Origin: an uncultured Clostridia bacterium
Lineage (GTDB): Bacteria > Bacillota > Clostridia > UMGS1883
Length of the DNA stretch: 64,000 nucleotides
Assembly: GCA_947589005.1 (NCBI GenBank)
Contig: CANPZO010000003.1
Span: forward strand, 62,001 to 126,000
Direction: 5' to 3'
Shown here: one piece after another, positions 39,787 to 47,018 of the stretch
How positions within the stretch are numbered: the stretch's first letter is position 1
Layout: every line of letters starts with the position of its first letter
Position numbers and translations under genes: made by a program
The notes under the pieces: model-generated
The model's database searches: none
What the model saw: the letters and a program-made list of their open reading frames with translations, nothing else
Told to the model about the DNA's origin: nothing

Positions 39787-40350
39787 AGGGGTTGTAAAAA
39801 AACTCACTATGTAATCTGGAGGCACGGGGCTGTCCAAAAAATCGTGCAGAACGGCGTCGGAACAAGCGTTGCATCGCTTGTTCCGATTTTTTCAAAATCG
39901 GAACAATGGCTCGCGCCGCTGTTCCTCCTTTTCCACACAAACAACTTCGTTGTTTGTGTGGAGCGGTACCGCCCTCGGCGGCTTGAGGGCAAGCCGCCCT
40001 ACGTCGTCGCAAGCCTAACTTCGCTTGCGGTGACTTTTTATGCTTCGCAAAAAGTCACCGCTTGGCTCGTTCGGCTGCTCCTCCTTTTCCCCACAAAGCC
40101 TGTCGGCTTTGCGGGGGCCCCATGACCGCCGTCCCTCATGACGGACAAAAAACTCGCAAAAGGTTGGTAGTGAGCCAAAGCCGTCGCAAGGGCCGCTTTA
40201 GGCCCGAAGCAGGCGACGCGAACGTGACCTTTTGCGAAAAAGGAGGGGCAAGCCCTTGTGCTCCGACGCCGCCGATGGTGATTTTCGTTCGTAGTTCAAG
40301 GGCATAAAACAAAAAGAAAACCGTCTTTTTCTTGTAAAAAGGCGGTTTTT
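39787..40350 (+). repeat. mosaic 3'-end element, full copy F (downstream of APH gene)
   Basis: Head ggggttgtaaaaaaactcactatgtaatctggaggcacggggctgtccaaaaaatcgtgcagaacg; tail ggtgattttcgttcgtagttcaagggcata; then hairpin aaaaccgtctttttcttgtaaaaaggcggtttt. Confidence 0.8.
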
Positions 40351-40449
40351 CCATATTAATTCATAGTTTTGATTTTATGTTGGGTTTATAAAAATATAAA
40401 TTTGCCTTAAATTAAGTCATTTAGCCCTTGAGCGGCCCGCGCCGGAGGA

Positions 40450-41193
40450 TTACTTATTATGCGCCGGTATTGAGAAAATCATATTTTTGTATATATCCTT
40501 CATGGTGTCGTTGCCGTAAGTGTCGTCGAGAAATTCCTCCACGGCGTTCCCGGCCTCGCTGCCTAAGAGACGGTCGCGCCAGCGCAGCACCGCCGCCGCG
40601 GAAAGCAGCATATTTGCCGCCATGAACACCGAAAGCACAATGCTGCTCACGTTCCAGACGGGACTTTTCATCTCGTCGAGGAAGCGTACCAGAATAGGAA
40701 AAACGAGCCGCGCAAAAATTATTCCGAGCAAGCCCCACATCAGAGTGTGCCTGAGACTGATGCGTCCCGCAAAATTCACGGGATATTGGCTGTAGTCCCA
40801 GGAAACCGAGCCGAAAATCACTTCCTGCAGGAGGCTGCCTATGTACTCCACAATGTCGCCCGCGCCCGAAAAGAGAACAAACTGCAGGGGCAGACTTTTT
40901 TCCTTCGTGAACACGGACACGGTGTATACGGCCATGGCGCCGAAGCCGTAAATTATGCAGAAAGGCCCGATAACAGTGGCCGAATGGTTCCCCCACGAGC
41001 CGGTTTTCAGGATATCCCAAAGGCCCTCGATAACATAGCCGGCGACGCTGCCAACAAGAAATATCCAGAAAAGTGAGCAGTATTTGATTTTTTTATCCGC
41101 GGAATTATTTACCGCTGAATTATTTGTTCCGGTCTCGGCAAATTCCACGGCCGGCTCACCTCCGTTCTGTGTGCTTATATTACAATATATCAT
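40450..41193 (-). CDS. putative ABC transporter permease of the CmpB family (PF06541-like)
   Basis: CSLFWIFLVGSVAGYVIEGLWD...GNHSATVIGPFCIIYGFGAMAVYTVSVF. Confidence 0.75.
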   Translation of the reverse strand: MIYCNISTQNGGEPAVEFAETGTNNSAVNNSADKKIKYCSLFWIFLVGSVAGYVIEGLWDILKTGSWGNHSATVIGPFCIIYGFGAMAVYTVSVFTKEKSLPLQFVLFSGAGDIVEYIGSLLQEVIFGSVSWDYSQYPVNFAGRISLRHTLMWGLLGIIFARLVFPILVRFLDEMKSPVWNVSSIVLSVFMAANMLLSAAAVLRWRDRLLGSEAGNAVEEFLDDTYGNDTMKDIYKNMIFSIPAHNK

Positions 41194-41222
41194 ATTTCTT
41201 ATAAAATGTCAATACAATTCCT

Positions 41223-43343
41223 CTATTTTGACCTTATCAGCCACATTGAGGCGGTGGCGAAGTCGCCGTGCGGAAATTGTACCGATATGCCGCGGTTCAT
41301 AAGCATATCCCCCATATAGGTCCGGCCGGTGAGCCTGTCGGTGTACGGCGCCGACGGGTCAAGGCCCTTCAGCCGTATCTGCACATTGGCGCTGTTTGGT
41401 TCAAAAAGCATTTTTGTAAACGTAACATATGCCTTCGACTTGTCCTTCGCCACGCTCATCCAGCCGCCCACGTTACATTTGAATGGGTCCGAAAGCCGGT
41501 AAAAGTCGCCGTATTCCACCGTCGTCCGCAGTTCACGGCAAAGGGCCGTCTGGTCCTTTATCGCCCGCAAATCGCTTTCCGGCAGCTTGGTGATGTCCAG
41601 CTCGTAGCCGAAGTTGCCGCTGAGAGCCACGTCGCCGCGGGTATTCATGGATACCGGACGCCGGGTGTACTGGTTCGGCCCGTCGGTAACATGGCTGCCC
41701 ATGGTGGACGGGGGATAGGCCAGGGAGGTTCCGTACTGTATGTATACCCGCTCCATGGGGTCGGTGTCGTCGCTGGTCCATATCTGCGGCATATAGCAGA
41801 GCACGCCCGCGTCAAAGCGGCCGCCGCCGGCGCTGCAGCCCTCGAAAAGAATATTCGGGTGGGCGTCTGTAATGGCGCTCATTATGCGGTAGTACCCAAG
41901 CGTATACTCGTGGTTGAAGCCCTTGCGGGGCATATCGGTGACGTAGCGGTTCATGTCCCACTTGACGTATTCGATGTTTGCGCTGTCAAGGACGGAGTTC
42001 ACGGCGTTTATGACATAGTCCTGTACCTCCCCGCGAGTCAGGTCAAGCACAAGCTGGCTTCGGGCCAGGCCGGGGGCGCGGATTCCGGAGCTTACGGCCC
42101 AGTCCGGGTGGGCGCGGTAGAGGTCGCTGTCGGGACTGACCATTTCCGGCTCGAACCAAAGACCGAATTTCAGGCCGAGACTGTTGACCTTTTCCGCAAG
42201 TCCGCCAATGCCCGAGGGCAGCTTTTCAAGATTTACCACCCAGTCCCCAAGGCTGCACCGGTCATTGTTCCTTTTGCCGAACCAGCCGTCGTCAAGCACG
42301 AAAAGCTCAATGCCGAGCTCCTTCGCAAGAGAGGCGATGGACAGTAGCTTTTCTTCGTCGAAGTCCATGTATGTGGCCTCCCAGTTGTTTATGAGGATAG
42401 GCCGCTCGGCGCGGGCAAATTTCCCGCGGCAGATGCGCTCGCGTATAAAGTCGTGGAAGGTGCGTGAAAGCTCGCCCAGTCCGTCGGCCGCCGCCAGCAG
42501 ACATTCGGGAGTGGTAAAGCTCTCGCCGGGGGCAAGGGTCTTTTCAAACATAAATGGATTTATGCCCGAATTTATCCTTGTCCGTCCGCGCTGGTCAACT
42601 TCTATCTCCGTGGAGTGGTTGCCGCTGTAGACAGGCATTATTCCAAGGCAGAAGCCGCTGTCCTCGGTGGCGAGGGAGTCCTTGACAATCACGAACGGAT
42701 TGATTTGATGCCCGCTGCCGCCTCTGGCGTTGGATATATCGTACACTCCCGGCACAAGGCGGTTTTCGGCAATGTGACGTTCCCGCCCCCAGGAGCCGTG
42801 GAGGTGCATTTCGCTCAGGCCGAGGCGCGGAAGCTCCACCGAGGCCGAATAGGCCCGGTCAAGGGTGACGCTGCCGTCTCCCTCGTTGGTTATTACGGCG
42901 CTGCGGCAAAGTACGCCATACGAGTCGTAAACGGTGTAATTTAGCTCCGCGCGGACCTTTGCGTCCTTGTCCCGCAGGGTGACGGTCAGGGTCTCGGCCC
43001 CGTCGCCAAGGGCGGAGGGCAGACCGGGGAGAGGGGGCTTGCCATCGGTTATTTTGTGGCCGGCATACTTAAGCGCCAGCCCCGCCGGGCCGCAGCTCAC
43101 CGCCGGCCGGCGCAAATCGGTGTGGCCGTAGCCGGGGTATTCCTGCCTCAGCTCGTCGAGACAGACCCCGTCGGCATCCTCGGTCTGGACGCACCACCAG
43201 CCGCGGCTGTCCTCGGGATAGGGAACCGGGGCGATTTTCTCCCCGATATAATCGTGCAGGAGAAAACCCTCGCGGCTGACCCTCATAACATAGCTGAAAT
43301 TTTTCCCTTCAAGGAAAAACATATCGTCAATTTTCTTTATCAC
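41223..43343 (-). CDS. alpha-galactosidase, GH36
   Basis: LFVLDDGWFGKRNNDRCSLGDWVVN; EYVKWDMNRYVTD; FEGCSAGGGRFDAGVLCYMPQIWTSDDTD. GTG start at 43343 after AAAGGAG. Confidence 0.93.
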   Translation of the reverse strand: MIKKIDDMFFLEGKNFSYVMRVSREGFLLHDYIGEKIAPVPYPEDSRGWWCVQTEDADGVCLDELRQEYPGYGHTDLRRPAVSCGPAGLALKYAGHKITDGKPPLPGLPSALGDGAETLTVTLRDKDAKVRAELNYTVYDSYGVLCRSAVITNEGDGSVTLDRAYSASVELPRLGLSEMHLHGSWGRERHIAENRLVPGVYDISNARGGSGHQINPFVIVKDSLATEDSGFCLGIMPVYSGNHSTEIEVDQRGRTRINSGINPFMFEKTLAPGESFTTPECLLAAADGLGELSRTFHDFIRERICRGKFARAERPILINNWEATYMDFDEEKLLSIASLAKELGIELFVLDDGWFGKRNNDRCSLGDWVVNLEKLPSGIGGLAEKVNSLGLKFGLWFEPEMVSPDSDLYRAHPDWAVSSGIRAPGLARSQLVLDLTRGEVQDYVINAVNSVLDSANIEYVKWDMNRYVTDMPRKGFNHEYTLGYYRIMSAITDAHPNILFEGCSAGGGRFDAGVLCYMPQIWTSDDTDPMERVYIQYGTSLAYPPSTMGSHVTDGPNQYTRRPVSMNTRGDVALSGNFGYELDITKLPESDLRAIKDQTALCRELRTTVEYGDFYRLSDPFKCNVGGWMSVAKDKSKAYVTFTKMLFEPNSANVQIRLKGLDPSAPYTDRLTGRTYMGDMLMNRGISVQFPHGDFATASMWLIRSK

Positions 43344-43366
43344 GGTATCACTCCTTTCTTCTACTT

Positions 43367-43423
43367 TATCATAAACGGTAATTTTTTGCAATATCATATT
43401 GCAAAAAATTGCCGTTTATGATA
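43367..43423. promoter_or_regulatory. 57-bp near-perfect palindrome at divergent GH36/azlC promoter
   Basis: TATCATAAACGGTAATTTTTTGCAATAT-C-ATATTGCAAAAAATTGCCGTTTATGATA: 28-bp arms, one mismatch, 1-nt centre. TTGCAA with 17-nt spacing to -10-like hexamers on each side. Confidence 0.75.
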
Positions 43424-43459
43424 GAATAACAGAAGTTTGATTTGAACGGAGAGCGAACA

Positions 43460-44164
43460 ATGAAATTTTTCGACTTTAAGGAAGGCGTCATCGGCGGCGT
43501 GCCGATAGCCCTGGGCTATCTGTCGGTGTCCTTCGCCTACGGCATAATGGCCGCCGGGGGAGGGCTGGACGTGCTCAGCGCGGTGATGATATCCATGACC
43601 AACCTCACCAGCGCGGGCCAGCTTGCCGGCACTCAGCTGATATTTGAAGGGGCCGCCTATATACAGATAGCCGTGACCACCTTTGTGATAAACCTTCGCT
43701 ATATGCTCATGAGCCTTTCCCTCTCTCAGCGGGTGGAAAGCTCGATGACCGTCCCTCAGCGGTTGTTTGTCTCCTTCGGCATAACCGACGAGATTTTTGC
43801 CGTTGCGTATCAGCGCGAAAAAGCGCCCAACGCCTCCTATATGGCGGGGCTCATTTCGCTGCCCTACGCGGGCTGGGCCATCGGAACCTTCCTTGGCTGT
43901 ACGGCGGGCGGTCTCCTGCCGCCGAGACTTTGCAGCGCCTTGGGTATAGCTATCTACGGAATGTTCGTGGCGATAGTGATACCTCAGTGCCGGAAGGAAC
44001 ATTCCTGCCTTGTGGTGGTGGTAGTGGCGGCGGTACTGTCCTGTCTGCTCAAATATGTGCCGGCTTTGTCGGCGGTGCCCACCGGCTGGGCGATAATAAT
44101 CTGCACCGTGGCGGCCTCCCTGCTTGGCGCGGCGCTTTTCCCCTTGGAGGAGGATGAAGCGTGA
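43460..44164 (+). CDS. azlC: AzlC family branched-chain amino acid exporter subunit
   Basis: FKEGVIGGVPIALGYLSVSFAYGIMAAGGGL; paired with AzlD. Confidence 0.9.
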   Translation: MKFFDFKEGVIGGVPIALGYLSVSFAYGIMAAGGGLDVLSAVMISMTNLTSAGQLAGTQLIFEGAAYIQIAVTTFVINLRYMLMSLSLSQRVESSMTVPQRLFVSFGITDEIFAVAYQREKAPNASYMAGLISLPYAGWAIGTFLGCTAGGLLPPRLCSALGIAIYGMFVAIVIPQCRKEHSCLVVVVVAAVLSCLLKYVPALSAVPTGWAIIICTVAASLLGAALFPLEEDEA

Positions 44165-44472
44165 ACACATACATTTTTATTTCCGTAATGGTGATGGCCC
44201 TTGTGACGTATCTGGTGCGCATGGCCCCGCTCACTCTCATGCGTGGCAGGCTCAAAAGCCGTTTCCTGCGCTCGGCCCTGGCCTACGCCCCTTATGCGGT
44301 GCTGGCGGCGATGACGGCGCCCCAAATACTCTATTCCACCTCTTCGCCGCTGTCGGCGTTGGCGGGCTTTGTTGCCGCTGTGATACTGGCCTTCATGAGG
44401 CGCAGTCTCCTTACCGTGGCTCTCGGGGCTTCGGCGGCGGTATTTATTGCGGAATTTTTTATAATTCCGTGA
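44161..44472 (+). CDS. azlD: AzlD family transporter subunit
   Basis: YLVRMAPLTLMRGRLKSRFLRSALAYAPYAVLAAMTAP. Confidence 0.9.
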   Translation: MNTYIFISVMVMALVTYLVRMAPLTLMRGRLKSRFLRSALAYAPYAVLAAMTAPQILYSTSSPLSALAGFVAAVILAFMRRSLLTVALGASAAVFIAEFFIIP

Positions 44473-44480
44473 AAAAACAC

Positions 44481-44509
44481 TTGACAAATCTTGAGATATG
44501 TGCTATAAT
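44481..44509 (+). promoter_or_regulatory. consensus sigmaA promoter of rplU operon
   Basis: TTGACA (44481-44486), 17-nt spacer, TATAAT (44504-44509). Confidence 0.85.
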
Positions 44510-44515
44510 GCCATG

Positions 44516-44592
44516 GTAACCGCGTAGAAAAGGCTTAAGTGATATATTATCCGCCTTAATAGCGAGTCTGTATAAACGGGAGGTGCAACAGT
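44516..44592 (+). promoter_or_regulatory. candidate L21 ribosomal-protein leader
   Basis: Structured 5' leader with ...CCGCG...AAGGCTTAAG...CCGCCTTAATAGCGAGTC... immediately before rplU. Resemblance to the Bacillus L21 leader (GCGAGTC) is by recall. Confidence 0.5.
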
Positions 44593-44904
44593 ATGTACGC
44601 GATAATCAAGACCGGCGGCAAGCAGTATCAGGTAAAGACCGGCGACGTAATTTTCGTCGAGAAGCTGAACGCCGAGGCCGGAGCCGAGGTCACCTTTGAC
44701 CAGGTCCTCGCGGTGGGCGGCGACGCCGGATTTAAGGCCGGTACGCCCGTGGTTGAGGGCGCAAGCGTGACCGCCAAGGTCATCAGTCAGGGCAAGGACA
44801 AGAAAATCTATGTTTTCAAGATGAAGTCCAAGAAGGGCTACAGAAACAAGACCGGCCACCGTCAGCCTCATACGAAGGTTGAGATAACGGCCATCAACGC
44901 CTAA
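44593..44904 (+). CDS. rplU: 50S ribosomal protein L21
   Basis: [47 protein letters not shown]. Confidence 0.98.
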   Translation: MYAIIKTGGKQYQVKTGDVIFVEKLNAEAGAEVTFDQVLAVGGDAGFKAGTPVVEGASVTAKVISQGKDKKIYVFKMKSKKGYRNKTGHRQPHTKVEITAINA

Positions 44905-44907
44905 GCC

Positions 44908-45252
44908 ATGATAAAGTTTGGCTTTTATCGTGACGGCGAAGGGAAAATCACCAGGCTTAACATAAAGGGTCACGCCGGATACGCGGAAAAAGGCTACGAC
45001 ATAGTCTGCTCCGCCGTCAGCACCGCTCTGTGGATGGCCATGAAGGGCATTGAGGAGCAGGGGCTGGCCGGTATTGACTATGAGGAAGACGACGGCTATG
45101 TGGACTGCCACATTACGGCCGAACGCGAAAGCGGGGCCGAGGCCATACTTAAAAGTCTGGAGATAACGGTTTTCGAGCTGGCAAAGCAATTTAAAGAGAA
45201 TATCTTCATCGTCAACGGTGAAGATTTGCACAACGACGATCGAGAGGAGTGA
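44908..45252 (+). CDS. prp: ribosomal-processing cysteine protease Prp
   Basis: [23 protein letters not shown] motif between L21 and L27. Confidence 0.95.
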   Translation: MIKFGFYRDGEGKITRLNIKGHAGYAEKGYDIVCSAVSTALWMAMKGIEEQGLAGIDYEEDDGYVDCHITAERESGAEAILKSLEITVFELAKQFKENIFIVNGEDLHNDDREE

Positions 45253-45257
45253 AAATA

Positions 45258-45530
45258 ATGTTCGCACTTAACATTCAGTTGTTCGCTCATAAAAAGGGTG
45301 TCGGTTCCACTAAGAACGGCCGCGACAGCGAGTCCAAGCGTCTTGGCGCCAAGCGCGCCGACGGTCAGGCGGTGTTGGCCGGCAACATCCTCGTTCGCCA
45401 GAGAGGTACTAAAATCCATCCCGGCGTGAACGTGGGCATCGGAAGCGACGACACTCTCTACGCTCTTATTGACGGCAAGGTAAAGTTCGAGCGTAAGGGC
45501 AGAGATAAGAAACAGGTAAGCGTATATTAA
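45258..45530 (+). CDS. rpmA: 50S ribosomal protein L27 with Prp-cleavable N-terminal extension
   Basis: [48 protein letters not shown] before ATG 45258. Confidence 0.97.
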   Translation: MFALNIQLFAHKKGVGSTKNGRDSESKRLGAKRADGQAVLAGNILVRQRGTKIHPGVNVGIGSDDTLYALIDGKVKFERKGRDKKQVSVY

Positions 45531-45557
45531 AAAAAGGCGGCCGTGGCCGCCTTTTTT
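45529..45557 (+). terminator. terminator after rpmA
   Basis: AAAAAAAGGCGGCCGTGGCCGCCTTTTTTG. Confidence 0.85.
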
Positions 45558-45575
45558 GTTAAAAGGAGCGACATA

Positions 45576-46898
45576 ATGAACAAGGATCTTACACAGGGGC
45601 GGCCGGACGGCGTGCTGTGGAGCTTCGCCCTGCCGATGCTGCTCAGCGTGGCCTTTCAGCAAATATACAGCATAGCCGACAGCGTGATAGTCGGCAAATT
45701 TGTCAGCGGCGGCGCGTTGGCGGCGGTGAGCGCGTCCTATCCCATAACCATGATATTCATGGCGGTGGCCACCGGTCTCAGCGCCGGCGCGGGAGTGGTG
45801 ATTTCCCGTCAGTTCGGCGGGGGAGAGTACGCCAGGGTAAAGACCTCCTCATCGACGGCCATTATTTCTGCCTCCGCCGCGGGCGGGGCGATGACACTGA
45901 TAGGGTTGATTTTTTCGTCGCCCATGCTCAGGCTTCTCGGGACGGACGCGGGCATAATGGACGACTCGGTGCTGTACCTTAACATATACTGCGCGGGGCT
46001 GGTGTTTCTGCTGCTGTACAATATATGCAACGGGGTGTTCACCGCCCTTGGCGACAGCCGAACGCCCCTTGTGCTGCTGATATTTTCGTCGGTCCTGAAT
46101 ATAATATTGGATTTGATTTTCGTCATCGTCTGTCACTGGGGCGTTGGCGGCGCGGCCTGGGCCACTCTCATCGCTCAGGGACTGAGCTCGTTGATTTCCC
46201 TGTTTATGCTGATTAAAAGGCTGGCCGGCATGGAGGGCGGCGAGTTCCGGCGTTATTCCTTTTCGGCGCTGAAGAGCATACTTAAGATAGGCGTCCCCAG
46301 TATTTTGCAGTCAAGCTTCGTGTCGGTGGGCAACCTGTTCATTCAGGCCAGGGTAAACGCTTTCGGCGTCGATGTTATCGCCGGCTACGGCGCGGCAATA
46401 AAGCTCAACACCTTCGCCGTCACCTGTTTTACCACCGTCAGCAACGCCATATCCTCATTTACGGCCCAGAACATGGGCGCGAAGCAGGTGGATCGGGTGG
46501 AGCGGGGGCTTAAGGCGGGAATAAGGATGATGATAGTTATCGCCCTGCCCTTTACGCTGCTTTTGACTATTTTCGGCGGCGAAACGATGGGCCTTTTCAC
46601 CAAGGTCAGCGACGCGGCCATAGTTGAGGTGGGGCGCAAAATGCTGCTGATAATAGCGCCCTTTTACGTCTTTGTGGGCACTAAAATCGTGGTGGACGGC
46701 ATACTGCGGGGCAGCGGAGCCATTTATGCGTTTACCACCGCCACCTTTGTGGACCTTGTGCTGCGGGTGGCGCTCTGCTACATATTCTCGGCCTTCTGGG
46801 AAGAAACAGGCATCTGGATGGCCTGGCCCGTGGGCTGGATAATTTCCACCGGAGTGTCCTTCGCCTTCTATAAGAGCGGTCGTTGGAAAAGGTGTTGA
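45576..46898 (+). CDS. MATE family efflux transporter
   Basis: LPMLLSVAFQQIYSIADSVIVGKFVSGGALAAVSASYPI; RBS AAAAGGAG before ATG 45576. Confidence 0.93.
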   Translation: MNKDLTQGRPDGVLWSFALPMLLSVAFQQIYSIADSVIVGKFVSGGALAAVSASYPITMIFMAVATGLSAGAGVVISRQFGGGEYARVKTSSSTAIISASAAGGAMTLIGLIFSSPMLRLLGTDAGIMDDSVLYLNIYCAGLVFLLLYNICNGVFTALGDSRTPLVLLIFSSVLNIILDLIFVIVCHWGVGGAAWATLIAQGLSSLISLFMLIKRLAGMEGGEFRRYSFSALKSILKIGVPSILQSSFVSVGNLFIQARVNAFGVDVIAGYGAAIKLNTFAVTCFTTVSNAISSFTAQNMGAKQVDRVERGLKAGIRMMIVIALPFTLLLTIFGGETMGLFTKVSDAAIVEVGRKMLLIIAPFYVFVGTKIVVDGILRGSGAIYAFTTATFVDLVLRVALCYIFSAFWEETGIWMAWPVGWIISTGVSFAFYKSGRWKRC

Positions 46899-46992
46899 AA
46901 AGGGATTGTAAATATTGGAGGCGCGGGTCTGCCGAAAACCCGCGAAAAACAATGTCGCCGCAAGCAAAATCTCGCTTGCGGCGACTTTTTTA
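46899..46992 (+). repeat. mosaic 3'-end element, short copy G with terminator hairpin
   Basis: aaagggattgtaaatattggaggcgcgggtctgccgaaaa head remnant, then GTCGCCGCAAGC...GCTTGCGGCGACTTTTTT. Confidence 0.55.
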
Positions 46993-47018
46993 CGGTTGCT
47001 GTTTTTTATGAAAACTTA

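Noticed and set aside
39787-40350. Mosaic elements as integron attC cassettes
   Set aside because: The 3'-of-gene hairpins superficially resemble attC, but they follow housekeeping and tRNA genes, and no integron integrase or canonical attC core site was seen.
41268-42347. + strand 359-aa ORF
   Set aside because: Antisense to the GH36 alpha-galactosidase.
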